The notes beneath the pieces are model-generated. The model had not been told where the DNA came from, did no database searches, and worked only from the letters and a program-made list of their open reading frames with translations. Positions 22,895 through 32,193 of a stretch of 64,000 nucleotides of DNA are shown in pieces; position 1 is the first letter of the stretch; every line of letters starts with the position of its first letter. Source of the DNA: Micrococcus endophyticus (GTDB taxonomy: Bacteria; Actinomycetota; Actinomycetes; Actinomycetales; Micrococcaceae); the NCBI RefSeq assembly GCF_014205115.1, contig NZ_JACHMW010000001.1, forward strand, positions 1,178,001 to 1,242,000, read 5' to 3'. The position numbers were made by a program, and so were the translations under genes.

Positions 22895-23323
22895 TCAGTC
22901 CTGCGGGACGACCTCGCCGTGGCCCAGCTCGCGCAGCGCCGCGCGCAGGCGGGCGGCGGCGTCGTCCATCTCGGCCGGGTCCGGGGAGTTGTCCACCCGG
23001 TCCAGGTCGAAGTCGGCCAAGGAGTTGGAGGGCCACACGTGCACGTGCAGGTGCAGGATCTCGTAGCCGGCCACCATCAGGCCCGCGCGCTGCGCCGAGA
23101 AGGCCCGGACCTGGGCCTTGCCCAGCTGCTGGGCCACCATCATCAGGTGCGCCACCAGGGCGGGGTCGGCGTCGACCCACGCGTCGACCTCCTCACGGGG
23201 CACCACGAGGGCGTGGCCGGGGTTGAGCGGGCCGGTGGAGAGGAACGCGACGCACGTCTCGTCCTGCCACACGAAGCGGGCGGGCAGCTCGCCGGCGATG
23301 ATCCTGCTGAAGACGCTGGCCAT
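22895..23323 (-). CDS. HIT-family nucleotide-binding protein
   Basis: A 142-residue histidine-triad hydrolase acting on nucleoside phosphoramidates or dinucleoside polyphosphates. It opens SVFSRIIAGELPARFVWQDETCVAFLSTGPLNPGHALVVP and has the triad HLHVHVWPS near residue 92. CAGGAGGACCCCC precedes the ATG. The order of residues matches the Hint-like branch, though the exact substrate is unknown. Confidence 0.94.
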   Translation of the reverse strand: MASVFSRIIAGELPARFVWQDETCVAFLSTGPLNPGHALVVPREEVDAWVDADPALVAHLMMVAQQLGKAQVRAFSAQRAGLMVAGYEILHLHVHVWPSNSLADFDLDRVDNSPDPAEMDDAAARLRAALRELGHGEVVPQD

Positions 23324-23369
23324 GGGGGTCCTCCTGGTGGGTCGTCGGGGCGTCGCCCCGGGGGGCTCG

Positions 23370-24497
23370 TCAGTCCCGGCCGGGCTCGCCGTGCGGGTCG
23401 GGGCCGACCGCGACGGCGTTGGACGGGTCCTGGATCCATGCTGACCACGAACCGGGGTAGAGCGCCACTCCGGGACGCCCCGCGACGGCCAGGGTGAGCA
23501 CGGCGTGGGCCGCGGTCACGCCCGAGCCGCAGTACACCGCGACCGGGGTCTCGTCGTCCACGCCCACGGCGTCGAACCGCGCGGCGAGCTCCTCGGCGGG
23601 GCGCAGCCGGCCGTCCTCGGCCAGGGAGCCGGCGGTGGGCAGGCTCCGGGCCCCGGGGATGTGCCCGGCCACGGGGTCGATCGGCTCGGTCTCCCCGCGG
23701 TAGCGCTCGGCGGCGCGGGCGTCCAGGAGCAGGCCGCCGGAGGCCATCGCCTCGGCGCCGGAGGTGTCCACCACGGGCATCCGGCCCCAGGAGGTGCGGG
23801 CCGAGCCGGGCATGGGGATGACCTCGCCGGGCTGCAGGGGCAGGCCGCCCGCGCGCCACGCGGCGAGGCCGCCGTCCAGGAGCATCGAGTCCCGCAGGCC
23901 CGCGTGCCGCAGCAGCCACCAGGCGCGCGCCGCGGACAGCCCCCGGTCGTCGTCGTAGACCACCACGGTGTCGCCGTCGTCGATCCCCCACATGCGCACG
24001 GTCTCCGCGAACTGGCGCGGGTCCGGGAGGGGGTGGCGGCCGGCGGCGGGGCCGGCGTGGCCGGCCAGCCGGCTGGGCAGGGAGACGTAGACGGCGCCGG
24101 GCAGGTGGCCCCGCAGGTAGGCCTCGTGGTCCGCGCCGCCGCCCGTCGCGCGGAAGCGGACGTCGAGCAGGACCAAGCGCCGCGGCCGGCAGCGGCCGGG
24201 CTGGGCGTAGGCGGGGGCCTCGGGGACCTCCGGCAGCGGCTCGGTGGGGCTCAGGCCGAGCCAGTCGGCGAGCACCCCCACGGAGACGAGGGTGGGCGGC
24301 TCGGCGGCCGCGGGGTCGACGCCCTCGCCGCCGGAGGCCGGGTCGCCGCCCGCATCATGGGTGGACGACGGGTCGGCCGTCGGCGCCGGGACCACGCGGC
24401 CCTCGGCCCCGTCCACGACGACGAGTGGGTCGGGACGGTCCGGGTCGGAGCCGTGGCGGTCCGGGACGGGGGATGGGTCCAGGCTCTCGCTGTGCAC
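23370..24497 (-). CDS. Two-domain sulfurtransferase (rhodanese family)
   Basis: Thiosulfate or 3-mercaptopyruvate sulfurtransferase, cytosolic. The first rhodanese domain (about residues 70-215) is catalytically silent and carries LVLLDVRFRATGG and VVVYDDDRGLSAARAWWLLRHAG; the second has the active cysteine in VAVYCGSGVTAAHAV (about residue 322). The first 60 residues are a disordered Pro/Asp-rich extension. The GTG at 24497 follows TAGGGT and six bases, fitting a leaderless start; a shorter start inside the extension cannot be excluded. It is divergent from zur. Confidence 0.88.
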   Translation of the reverse strand: MHSESLDPSPVPDRHGSDPDRPDPLVVVDGAEGRVVPAPTADPSSTHDAGGDPASGGEGVDPAAAEPPTLVSVGVLADWLGLSPTEPLPEVPEAPAYAQPGRCRPRRLVLLDVRFRATGGGADHEAYLRGHLPGAVYVSLPSRLAGHAGPAAGRHPLPDPRQFAETVRMWGIDDGDTVVVYDDDRGLSAARAWWLLRHAGLRDSMLLDGGLAAWRAGGLPLQPGEVIPMPGSARTSWGRMPVVDTSGAEAMASGGLLLDARAAERYRGETEPIDPVAGHIPGARSLPTAGSLAEDGRLRPAEELAARFDAVGVDDETPVAVYCGSGVTAAHAVLTLAVAGRPGVALYPGSWSAWIQDPSNAVAVGPDPHGEPGRD

Positions 24498-24503
24498 CCG
24501 GAC

Positions 24504-24509
24504 ACCCTA
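24504..24509 (-). promoter_or_regulatory. Candidate leaderless -10 for the sulfurtransferase gene
   Basis: On the minus strand TAGGGT is followed by six bases (GTCCGG) and the GTG at 24497, with no Shine-Dalgarno sequence between. Confidence 0.5.
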
Positions 24510-24616
24510 CTGCACCCGCCGTCCGGGGCCGCTGATAGCCTGGAGGACGCCCCTCGAGGGGCCCGACGCCCCCGCCGCGGACGCGGCCGACGCCGCAGAA
24601 GGAGACCTGAGCCAGC

Positions 24617-25054
24617 GTGAGCGCCCCCGATCCCGGACCCCGCGTCGTCCGCCCCCGCGCCACCCGGCAGAAGGCCGCCGTGGACCGCGCGCTGGAGACG
24701 ATCCCGGACTTCGTGAGCGCCCAGGAGCTGCACGCGCGCCTCCAGGAGGAGGGCGAGCGGATCTCCCTGGCCACCGTCTACCGGACCCTGCAGCAGCAGC
24801 TCGAGGACGGGCAGGTGGACGTGCTGCGGCGCGAGGACGGCGAGTCCGTGTATCGCCGCTGCGAGGCCCGCGGGCACCACCACCACCTGGTGTGCCGGCT
24901 GTGCTGGTCCACCGTGGAGGTCACCGCTCCCCCGGTCGAGGCGTGGGCGGCCCGGATCGCCGCGGAGCACGGGTTCACCGAGGCCGAGCACACCGTGGAG
25001 ATCACCGGCGTGTGCGCCGACTGCGCCGCGACCCGGGCCGCGGACGCGGGCTGA
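24617..25054 (+). CDS. zur: Fur-family zinc uptake regulator
   Basis: Zinc-dependent repressor of the adjacent znu genes. The 145-residue protein has the winged-helix domain TRQKAAVDRALETIPDFVSAQELHARL...ISLATVYRTLQQQLEDG and the metal/dimer domain with the sensor cluster ARGHHHHLVCRLCWSTVEV and the structural-zinc pairs CRLC and CADC. The GTG start has AAGGAGA about 13 bases upstream. The gene converges on znuC with only 15 bases between the stops. Zur rather than Fur is inferred from the znu neighbourhood. Confidence 0.92.
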   Translation: MSAPDPGPRVVRPRATRQKAAVDRALETIPDFVSAQELHARLQEEGERISLATVYRTLQQQLEDGQVDVLRREDGESVYRRCEARGHHHHLVCRLCWSTVEVTAPPVEAWAARIAAEHGFTEAEHTVEITGVCADCAATRAADAG

Positions 25055-25069
25055 GCCGCCCGGCCTGCC

Positions 25070-25876
25070 TCAGCCTCGGTCGGGCGGGCAGTCGGCGGGG
25101 TCGTCGAGGTGCACCAGCAGCGGGGCGTGCAGCGCCCCGCGGCCGTACACCGCGTCCAGGTTGGCGGCGGTGAGCACCTGCGCGGGCGGGCCGCTGGCCA
25201 CCACTCGGCCGTCCATGAGCACCACGTGGTCCGCGGCGGCGGCCTCGTCGAGGTCGTGCGTGGTGTAGACCACGGACACCCCCCGCTCCGGCTGCTCGTG
25301 GATGATCTCGTCGATGGTGCGGGCGGAGACGATGTCCAGGCCCGTGACGGGCTCGTCCAGCATGAGCACGTCGTGCTCCTGGGCCAGGCCCTGGGCCACG
25401 TAGACGCGCTGGCGCTGCCCGCCCGAGAGCTGGTCCAGGTGCCGGTCCGCCAGGTCCGTCACGCGCACCCGCTCCATCGCGGCGGCCACGGCGGCGCGGT
25501 CCGTCGCGCCCAGGCGGCGGAACCAGCCGGCGGTGGTGTACCGGCCCATCGTGACGACGTCGTGCACCGTGAGCGGCACCCCCTGCGGGAACTGGAGGGA
25601 CTGCATCACGAACGAGATGAGCCGCCCGTGCCGGGACGGGCTCTCCCCGCGCACTTCGAGCCGGCCCGCGGCCGGGTCCAGGACGCCGGCGAGGGCCTGC
25701 AGGAGGGTGGACTTGCCGGACCCGTTGGGCCCGATCACGGCCACCACGCAGCCGGCCGGCAGCGTGAAGGAGGAGGCCTCGACGGCCAGGTGGTCCCCGT
25801 GGCGCAGCTCGAGGTGCTCGGCCACGGCCAGCGGCGCGGGGGCGGCCTCGGGGACGACGGCGGCGGATCGGCTCAC
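25070..25876 (-). CDS. znuC: Zinc ABC transporter ATP-binding protein
   Basis: ATPase of the ZnuABC importer, 268 residues. Walker A is VIGPNGSGKSTLLQALAG (from about residue 42), the Q loop FVMQSLQFPQG, signature LSGGQRQRVYVAQGL, Walker B VLMLDEPVTGLD and the switch His in YTTHDLDEA. The GTG at 25876 overlaps the znuB stop as GTGA. In this operon the order is A-B-C rather than the common A-C-B. Confidence 0.93.
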   Translation of the reverse strand: MSRSAAVVPEAAPAPLAVAEHLELRHGDHLAVEASSFTLPAGCVVAVIGPNGSGKSTLLQALAGVLDPAAGRLEVRGESPSRHGRLISFVMQSLQFPQGVPLTVHDVVTMGRYTTAGWFRRLGATDRAAVAAAMERVRVTDLADRHLDQLSGGQRQRVYVAQGLAQEHDVLMLDEPVTGLDIVSARTIDEIIHEQPERGVSVVYTTHDLDEAAAADHVVLMDGRVVASGPPAQVLTAANLDAVYGRGALHAPLLVHLDDPADCPPDRG

Positions 25877-26763
25877 GGGGACACGCTCCTGCGGGTGGGG
25901 GTCTCGACGACGGCCCGCCGGCGGTCCGCGCGGACCCGGCGGCTGCGCAGGGCGCGCAGCCCCGCCCGGCCGGCCAGGACCACGAAGAACATCGCGATCG
26001 GCACGAGGGCCATGGTGGCGGAGGCGGCGGTGCCGAGGTGGTAGCTCAGGACGAGGCCGATCGTGACGCCGGCGGCGCCGAGCAGCACGGCCAGCGCCAT
26101 CATCTGCGGCACGGTGCGGGTCAGCAGGGCCGCGGTGGCGGGCGGGCCCACAAGCAGGCCGAACACCAGCACGGTGCCCACGGCCTGGAAGGAGCCGATC
26201 ACGGCGGCGCCGATCATCACCAGCAGCAGCGCGTGGGTCAGGCGCGGGCGCATGCCCAGGGAGCGCGCCTTGGCCGGGGAGAAGCTCAGCGCCATGAGCG
26301 GGCGGTAGAGCACGAGGGCGAGCACCAGCACGAGCGCGGCGATCACGCCCTGCCGCACGATCCCCTCCCAGGTGACGCCGAGGGCGTCGCCGAAGAGGAT
26401 GGCGGTGAGCGAGCCGGTGTAGGAGTCGGAGAGGGAGATGATCACCACGCCGAGCGCCATCATGCCCACGAAGAGCAGGCCGATGGCGGTGTCCTCCTTC
26501 AGCGTGGTGGCCCGGTGCACCAGCGAGATGCCGGCGAGCATCACGAGGGCGGCCAGGGCCGCGCCGAGGTGGGCGTCGAAGCCGAGCACCACGGACAGGG
26601 CGATGCCCGGCATGACGCCGTGCACGAACGCGTCGCCGAAGAAGCTCATGCCCCGCAGCACGAGCCACGTGCCCACCACCGCGCAGAGCGCGGCGGCGAT
26701 GAGCCCGCCCACCAGCGCCCGCTGCTGGAAGCCCAGCAGGAAGGGCTCGATCAGCCAGTCCAT
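25873..26763 (-). CDS. znuB: Zinc ABC transporter permease
   Basis: Membrane subunit of the zinc importer, 296 residues with about eight helices. ABC-3 family motifs are LRGMSFFGDAFVHGVMPGIALSVVLG, ALGVVIISLSDSYTGSLTAILFGDALGVT and LVFGLLVGPPATAALLTR. The ATG at 26763 has GGGGA at good distance; a GTG six bases upstream overlaps the znuA stop as GTGA and is the alternative. The last 35 residues form a basic cytoplasmic tail. Confidence 0.93.
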   Translation of the reverse strand: MDWLIEPFLLGFQQRALVGGLIAAALCAVVGTWLVLRGMSFFGDAFVHGVMPGIALSVVLGFDAHLGAALAALVMLAGISLVHRATTLKEDTAIGLLFVGMMALGVVIISLSDSYTGSLTAILFGDALGVTWEGIVRQGVIAALVLVLALVLYRPLMALSFSPAKARSLGMRPRLTHALLLVMIGAAVIGSFQAVGTVLVFGLLVGPPATAALLTRTVPQMMALAVLLGAAGVTIGLVLSYHLGTAASATMALVPIAMFFVVLAGRAGLRALRSRRVRADRRRAVVETPTRRSVSP

Positions 26764-26765
26764 GC

Positions 26766-27791
26766 TCACTCCCCCAATGCGTCGGCCAGGACGCGGGCGT
26801 TGTGCAGCATGGCCTCGGCGTAGCCGGCCTGCTCGCCGTCGGCCGGGCCGACGCCGCCCTCGTAGAGCTCGACCACCGGGGTGGAGCCGCCGCCGTCGGC
26901 GGCGATGGACTCCACGGTGGGCGCGCCTCCGCCGGCCGAGGTCACCAGCGCGTCGGCGCCGGAGTCGGCCACGGCGCGGGTGAGCTCGGCGATGCGCTGG
27001 GAGGAGGGCTCGCCGTCGGTGGAGCCGCCGGGGACCACCACGCCCGCGACCTCGAATCCGTAGGCGGCGGCGAAGTAGCCGTACGCGTCGTGGTCGGCGA
27101 TCAGCCGGCGACGGTCCTCGGGCACGGCGGCCAGGATCTCGCGGACCTCGGCGTCGGTCGCCTCGAGCTCGCCGCGCACCTGACGGCCGCAGTCGGCGAA
27201 CCGGTCCTCGCCGGTGTGCTCGGCGAGGGCGTCGCCCATCACCTCGGCGGCGCGGGCCATGCGGGCCACGTCCATCCACACGTGCGGGTCCTGGGAGCCG
27301 CGGTCGTGCCCGTCGTGTGCGCCGGCGGAGCCCTCCTCGGCGTGGGCCGCGTGCTCCCCCGCGGTCTCGCCTGCGTGCTCGTCGGCCGCGCCCTCGCCGG
27401 CGCCGAAGGGCAGCGGGTCGAGGCGGGGGGCCACCTCCAGCACCTGCGCGCCGTCCTGGGCAGCGTTCTCCAGCGCCGAGGCCATGCCGGCCTCGAGGCC
27501 GAGGCCGTTGGCGAAGACCAGGCCCGCGCGGGCCATCTGCGCCACCTGCTGCGAGGACGGCGCGAAGTCGTGGGGGTCGTCCCCGGGACCCATCACCGTG
27601 GCCGTCGTGGCGTCGGCGCACCGGGCGACGTCGCCCAGCACGGAGCCGAGCTGCGTGGTGGTGGCCACGGCGGCCGGATCGCCGGAGCCCGCCTGCCCGT
27701 CCCCGCCGGAGTCGGCCCCGCAGCCGGCGAGGGCGAGGGCGGAGGCCAGGGTCAGCGCGGCGGCGGCGCGACGGCGGGGGGTGCGGTGCAC
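26766..27791 (-). CDS. znuA: Zinc ABC transporter substrate-binding lipoprotein
   Basis: Extracytoplasmic zinc-binding protein of cluster A-I, 341 residues. A signal peptide with lipobox LALAGC anchors it as a lipoprotein. The His ligands are in DPHDFAPSSQQ and PHVWMDVARMA, with a His/Asp/Glu-rich metal loop (HAGETAGEHAAHAEE then HDGHD) between them, and DHDAYGYFAAAYGF. The GTG at 27791 has AAAGGA seven bases upstream. It is the first gene of the znu operon and lies 50 bases downstream of a Zur-box-like palindrome. Confidence 0.93.
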   Translation of the reverse strand: MHRTPRRRAAAALTLASALALAGCGADSGGDGQAGSGDPAAVATTTQLGSVLGDVARCADATTATVMGPGDDPHDFAPSSQQVAQMARAGLVFANGLGLEAGMASALENAAQDGAQVLEVAPRLDPLPFGAGEGAADEHAGETAGEHAAHAEEGSAGAHDGHDRGSQDPHVWMDVARMARAAEVMGDALAEHTGEDRFADCGRQVRGELEATDAEVREILAAVPEDRRRLIADHDAYGYFAAAYGFEVAGVVVPGGSTDGEPSSQRIAELTRAVADSGADALVTSAGGGAPTVESIAADGGGSTPVVELYEGGVGPADGEQAGYAEAMLHNARVLADALGE

Positions 27792-27840
27792 GGGGGTCCT
27801 TTCGGGGTCGGCGGCGGGACGAGTCCGGGCCGCCTGCAAT

Positions 27841-27855
27841 TGACAACGATTCTCA
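27841..27855 (-). promoter_or_regulatory. Zur-box-like operator before znuA
   Basis: Minus strand TGAGAATCGTTGTCA matches the 7-1-7 Zur box TGAAAATGATTTTCA known from actinobacteria at 11 of 15 positions. It overlaps a -10-like TACGAT (27855-27860), so bound Zur would occlude RNA polymerase. Binding by the zur product encoded 2.8 kb away is inferred. Confidence 0.7.
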
Positions 27856-27925
27856 TCGTAGCAGGCCCGCGGACGACGGCGGCCCCTCCCCCGCGGGCGG
27901 CGGGGAAGGGGCCGGGGCGCGCCGA

Positions 27926-28984
27926 TCAGGCGGGGCGGAAGCGGCGCGGGGACTGCGTGACGTCGTTGATCTCGCCCACGAGCACCTCGAGGACGTCCTC
28001 GAGGAACAGGACGCCGGCGGTCTCCCCCTCGGGGGTGATGACGCGGGCCAGGTGCGAGCCCGTGCGCTGCATCAGCGCCAGGGCGTCCTCCACCTCGTCC
28101 TCGAGCCGCACGTTCGCCAGGGAGCGCACGCGCGTCAGCGGGATCGGCTCCTCGTGCCCGGACGGGCCCACCATGAGCACGTCCTTGAGGTGCAGGTAGC
28201 CGGTGTAACCGCCGTCGGGGTCCTCCACCACGAACCGGGAGTAGCCCACCCGGCCCACCGTCCACTCGAAGTCGTGCGGGGTGATGCCCTCGGGCACGGT
28301 CACCACCTTCTCGAGCGGCACCATCACGTCCCCGGCGGTGTGGTCGGAGAACTCCAGGGCCGAGTGCAGCACGCCGGACTCGTCCTCGAGGGTGCCCGAG
28401 CGGGTGGACTCGGCCACGATCGACTGGACCTCCTCGAGCGTGTAGGAGGAGGCGACCTCGTCCTTCGGCTCGATGCGGAAGGCGCGCAGCACCACGTTGG
28501 CAGCCCAGTTCAGGACCGTCACGATCGGGTGCAGCAGCTTGGAGAGCCATACGAGCGGGCGGGCCAGGATCATCACGGCGCGGTCCGCGAAGGACACCGC
28601 CGCGTTCTTGGGCACCATCTCGCCGAAGGTCACGTGCAGGAAGGTGACCACGAGCAGCGCCAGGACGAAGGCCGTGACGTCCGCGGCGGCGTCCGGGACC
28701 CCGAGCGCCGTCATCGGCCCCACCAGCAGGTGGTGCAGGGCGGGCTCGGAGACGTTGAGGATGAGCAGGGAGCAGACCGTGATGCCCAGCTGGCAGACCG
28801 CCAGCATCTGGGAGACGTGCTCCATCGCGTAGAGGGCCACCTGTGCGGGGCGGGAGCCCGCCTCGGCCTTGGGCTCGATCTGGGAGCGGCGCGCGCCCAT
28901 GACGGCGAACTCGCCGGCCACGAAGAAGGCGTTGGCGACGAGCAGGACCACCAGCCACAGGATGCCGATCACGTCCTCGTTCAT
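27926..28984 (-). CDS. CorC/HlyC-type hemolysin-family protein (DUF21-CBS)
   Basis: A 352-residue membrane protein: a DUF21/CNNM domain with about four helices (residues 1-190, LVVLLVANAFFVAGEFAVMGARRSQIEPKAEAG, FGEMVPKNAAVSFADRAV) and a CBS pair (about 205-345, HTAGDVMVPLEKVVTVPEG and LANVRLEDEVEDALALMQRTGSHLARV). Relatives act in Mg2+/Co2+ efflux. It overlaps its upstream paralogue by four bases (ATGA) and seems a short form without the C-terminal CorC-HlyC domain. Confidence 0.88.
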   Translation of the reverse strand: MNEDVIGILWLVVLLVANAFFVAGEFAVMGARRSQIEPKAEAGSRPAQVALYAMEHVSQMLAVCQLGITVCSLLILNVSEPALHHLLVGPMTALGVPDAAADVTAFVLALLVVTFLHVTFGEMVPKNAAVSFADRAVMILARPLVWLSKLLHPIVTVLNWAANVVLRAFRIEPKDEVASSYTLEEVQSIVAESTRSGTLEDESGVLHSALEFSDHTAGDVMVPLEKVVTVPEGITPHDFEWTVGRVGYSRFVVEDPDGGYTGYLHLKDVLMVGPSGHEEPIPLTRVRSLANVRLEDEVEDALALMQRTGSHLARVITPEGETAGVLFLEDVLEVLVGEINDVTQSPRRFRPA

Positions 28985-30300
28985 GCGCGGGCCTCCTTGT
29001 CCCCGGCGGCGGCCGGGTCGAAGCGCACGCGCTCCACCCGCCGGCCGTCCATCCGCTCCACGGACAGCGTGCCGCCGTCCACGCTCACTACGTCCCCGAC
29101 CGCGGCCAGGCGGCCGAGGCGGGCCATGATGAATCCGCCGATCGTCTCGTAGGCGCCGTCCTCCGGCACCGACAGGGACGTGATCTGGGCCTGCGCCTCG
29201 TCCGGGCGCAGCTCGGCCGGGAAGTACCAGCGGCCCGCGGCCGTCTGGAGCACGCCCGGGGTGACCTTGTCGTGCTCGTCGGCGACCTCGCCGACGATCT
29301 CCTCCACCACGTCCTCGAGGGTGACCATGCCGGCGGTGCCGCCGTACTCGTCCACGACGACGGCCATCTGCAGGTTGGCGTCGCGCAGCTCGGCCAGCAG
29401 CTGGTCCAGGTGCACGGTCTCCGGGACGCGGATGACCTCCGTCATCAGGGAGCCGGCCTCGAGGTCCGCGCGGCGCTCGCGCGGCACGGCCACGACCTTC
29501 TTCACGTGCACGACGCCGCGGATGTCGTCCGAGGACTCGCCGATCACGGGGAAGCGGGAGAAGCCGGTGCGGCGGGCCAGGTCCACCACCTCCGGCAGGG
29601 GCTGGTCCTCGCCGACGGTCTCCACGCGGATGCGCGGGGTCATCACGTCGGCCGCGGTGCGGTCGGCGAAGCGCAGGGTGCGGTCCAGGAAGGTGGCGGT
29701 CTGCTCGTCCAGGGTGCCCAGCTGGGCGGAGCGGCGCACGAGGGAGGAGAGCTCCTCCGGGCTGCGGGCGCCGGAGATCTCCTCCTTGGCCTCGATGCCG
29801 AAGCGGGCCAGCACCCCGTTGGAGAAGCCGTTGAGCACGAGGATCGCGGGCTTGAACACGGTGCTGAAGAGCAGCTGCGGGCGGGCCAGCGCGCGGCCGA
29901 TGGTCATCGGCTCGGCGATCGCCATGTTCTTGGGGATGAGCTCGCCGATCAGCATGGACAGCAGGGTGGCCACCACCATGGCGACCACGAGCGAGACCGT
30001 GCCCACGACGGACTCGGGCACGCCGACGTCGAGCAGCACCGGGTCGATCAGCCGGCTGATCGCCGGGTCCATGACATAGCCGGTGAGCAGGGTGGTCAGG
30101 GTGATGCCGAGCTGGCAGGCGGAGAGCTGGGTGGAGAGGGACTTGAGGCAGCGCAGCAGGGGCTCGGCGCCCTTGTCCCCCTCGTCCACCATGCGCTGCA
30201 CGGTGGGGACGTCGATGGCGATCATGGAGAACTCGACGGCCACGAAGAAGCCGGTCCCCAGGACCAGGGCGAACCCCAGGATCAGCAGGAGCCACTCCAT
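28981..30300 (-). CDS. CorC/HlyC-type hemolysin-family protein (DUF21-CBS-CorC)
   Basis: The longer paralogue, 439 residues: DUF21 membrane domain (1-200, GFFVAVEFSMIAIDVPTVQRM, LIGELIPKNMAIAEPMTIGRALA), paired CBS domains (about 215-335, RTAADVMTPRIRVETVGEDQ, FPVIGESSDDIRGVVHVKKVV, MAVVVDEYGGTAGMVTLEDVVEEIVGE) and a CorC-HlyC C-terminal domain (345-425). Tandem pairs of this kind are common in actinobacteria and may form heteromers. Ion specificity is unknown; magnesium or cobalt efflux is the family guess. Confidence 0.9.
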   Translation of the reverse strand: MEWLLLILGFALVLGTGFFVAVEFSMIAIDVPTVQRMVDEGDKGAEPLLRCLKSLSTQLSACQLGITLTTLLTGYVMDPAISRLIDPVLLDVGVPESVVGTVSLVVAMVVATLLSMLIGELIPKNMAIAEPMTIGRALARPQLLFSTVFKPAILVLNGFSNGVLARFGIEAKEEISGARSPEELSSLVRRSAQLGTLDEQTATFLDRTLRFADRTAADVMTPRIRVETVGEDQPLPEVVDLARRTGFSRFPVIGESSDDIRGVVHVKKVVAVPRERRADLEAGSLMTEVIRVPETVHLDQLLAELRDANLQMAVVVDEYGGTAGMVTLEDVVEEIVGEVADEHDKVTPGVLQTAAGRWYFPAELRPDEAQAQITSLSVPEDGAYETIGGFIMARLGRLAAVGDVVSVDGGTLSVERMDGRRVERVRFDPAAAGDKEARA

Positions 30301-30434
30301 CCGCTCTCACCCCCTCCCGCGGCCTCGGCGGGGCGGTGCGCTGCACCGGGACTGGAGGGCTCCGATCCGGCCGCGTCCGCGGGCGCGGACGGGCGGTCTG
30401 GCACACAGGTGTCAGGGTGATCCATAGTGCCGCC

Positions 30435-30440
30435 AGTATA
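30435..30440 (-). promoter_or_regulatory. Candidate -10 for the CBS protein operon
   Basis: Minus strand TATACT lies 135 bases before the start of the CBS protein gene at 30300. A -35 element is not recognisable. It sits between the guaB1 terminator and the gene, a reasonable promoter site. Confidence 0.4.
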
Positions 30441-30454
30441 GGGGCGCGGACCCT

Positions 30455-30498
30455 CCCGACACCCCGCCGGGCGGGGTCCTGCGCGGCGGGGCGTCGGG
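30455..30498 (-). terminator. Terminator after guaB1
   Basis: Arms CCCGACACCCCGCC (30455-30468) and GGCGGGGCGTCGGG (30485-30498) pair over 14 bases with one A.C/G.U position and a 16-base loop. It starts 12 bases past the guaB1 stop. Confidence 0.6.
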
Positions 30499-30510
30499 CG
30501 GGGCGGGCGC

Positions 30511-31992
30511 TCACCAGGACGAGGCGACCGGGCGGCCCTCCTCGTAGCCGGCGGCGGACTGCACGCCGACCACGGCGCGCTCCCGGAACTGGGCGAGGTC
30601 CTGCGCGCCGGCGTAGGTCAGGGACGAGCGCACCCCGGAGGTGATCGTGTCGATCAGGTCCTCCACGGAGGGCCGGCGCGGGTCCACGTACATGCGGGAG
30701 GAGGAGATCCCCTCCTCGAACATCGCCTTGCGCGCCTTTGTGAAGGCGTCCTCGTGGCGGGTGCGGTGCTGCACCGCGCGGGCGGAGGCCATGCCGAAGC
30801 TCTCCTTGTAGCGGCGGCCGTCCGGGCCGTGCACGAGGTCGCCGGGCGACTCCAGGGTCCCGGCGAACCAGGAGCCGATCATCACCGAGCTCGCCCCCGC
30901 CGCGAGCGCCAGGGCGACGTCGCGCGGATGCTTCACGCCGCCGTCGGCCCACACACGCGCCCCGAGGTCGCGCGCCGCCGCCGAGCACTCCAGCACGGCG
31001 GAGAACTGCGGGCGGCCCACCGCGGTCTGCATGCGGGTGGTGCACATGGCGCCCGGGCCCACGCCCACCTTCACGATGTCCGCGCCCGCCTCGACCAGGT
31101 CCCGGACGCCGTCGGCGGAGACCACGTTGCCGGCGACGACGGGCACCGGCGCGTCCAGGGCGCGCACCGCCGCCAGGGCGTCGAGCATGGACTGCTGGTG
31201 CCCGTGCGCGGTGTCCACGACGAGCACGTCCACGCCCGCCTCCACGAGGGCGGCGGCCTTGTCCCCCACCGCCCCGTTCACGCCGAGGGCGGCGCCCACG
31301 CGCAGGCGGCCGGCGTCGTCGAGGCTCGGGGTGAACAGCGAGGAGCGCAGCAGCCCCGCCGCGGTGACGACGCCCCGCAGCGCGGGGGCGGCGGAGCCGG
31401 CTGCCGGCTCCACGACGGGCGCCATGTCCTGCCCGGCCGCGTTCAGGCGGTCGAAGGCCGCGCGCAGGGCCTGTCCCCCGTCCGCGCCGCCGGCCTCACC
31501 GAGCTCGGCCGGGGTGAGGGTGACGGAGGCCGGCTGCATCACGGAGGCGGCGGAGGCGAAGCGGTCCACGTCCTCGCAGTCCCGCGGCCGCACGACGCCG
31601 AGCAGGCCGCCGTCGGCGTCCACGACGCACACCGCGCCGTGGTTGCGCCGGTCCACCAGGTGCAGCAGGTCCAGGACCGTGTCCTGCGGGCCCACCGTGA
31701 GCGCGGTGTCCGCCACCGGGTGCGCGGCCTTCACGCGGCGCACCACCTCCGCGATCACCTCGACCGGGATGTCCTGCGGGAGGATGCCGAGTCCGCCGCG
31801 GCGGGCCATCGTCTCCACCATGCGCCGGCCGGTGACGGCGGTCATGTTGGCGGAGACCAGCGGGATGGTGGCGCCCGTGCCGTCGTCGGGCGCGATGTCC
31901 ACGTCCAGGCGGCTCGTGACCTCCGAGTGGGAGGGCACCAGGAAGACGTCGTTGTAGGTGAGGTCGACCGTCGGGGAGGTGAGGAAGCGCAT
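30511..31992 (-). CDS. guaB1: GuaB1-type IMP dehydrogenase family protein (GMP reductase)
   Basis: A 493-residue TIM-barrel protein with an inserted CBS pair (about residues 95-215). The active-site loop is [21 protein letters not shown] with Cys near 316, and the barrel has [18 protein letters not shown] and [12 protein letters not shown]. The start [28 protein letters not shown] is specific to the GuaB1 branch. In mycobacteria this branch acts as a GMP reductase in purine salvage, not as an IMP dehydrogenase; applying that here is by family. It is divergent from kgd. Confidence 0.92.
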   Translation of the reverse strand: MRFLTSPTVDLTYNDVFLVPSHSEVTSRLDVDIAPDDGTGATIPLVSANMTAVTGRRMVETMARRGGLGILPQDIPVEVIAEVVRRVKAAHPVADTALTVGPQDTVLDLLHLVDRRNHGAVCVVDADGGLLGVVRPRDCEDVDRFASAASVMQPASVTLTPAELGEAGGADGGQALRAAFDRLNAAGQDMAPVVEPAAGSAAPALRGVVTAAGLLRSSLFTPSLDDAGRLRVGAALGVNGAVGDKAAALVEAGVDVLVVDTAHGHQQSMLDALAAVRALDAPVPVVAGNVVSADGVRDLVEAGADIVKVGVGPGAMCTTRMQTAVGRPQFSAVLECSAAARDLGARVWADGGVKHPRDVALALAAGASSVMIGSWFAGTLESPGDLVHGPDGRRYKESFGMASARAVQHRTRHEDAFTKARKAMFEEGISSSRMYVDPRRPSVEDLIDTITSGVRSSLTYAGAQDLAQFRERAVVGVQSAAGYEEGRPVASSW

Positions 31993-32193
31993 GGTGGCAG
32001 TCTCGCAGACCGTGCGGACGCGGCACAGGCGCTCCGACGCCCGGGGACCCCGTGCGAGACGGGGCGTCCGGCATCCCCACCGCGGGCCGCGAAGATCTAT
32101 GATGTCCCGAGGCGTTCGCGGCCCCTCGCACCCCTGCGCGGTCGGCCCTGCGCAGCACACTGCATCCCAATGCTCAGGAAGAGGCGTTACACA

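Noticed and set aside
32170-32172. ATG at 32170 as the start of kgd
   Set aside because: No ribosome-binding site precedes it, and the conserved N terminus begins after the GTG at 32194.
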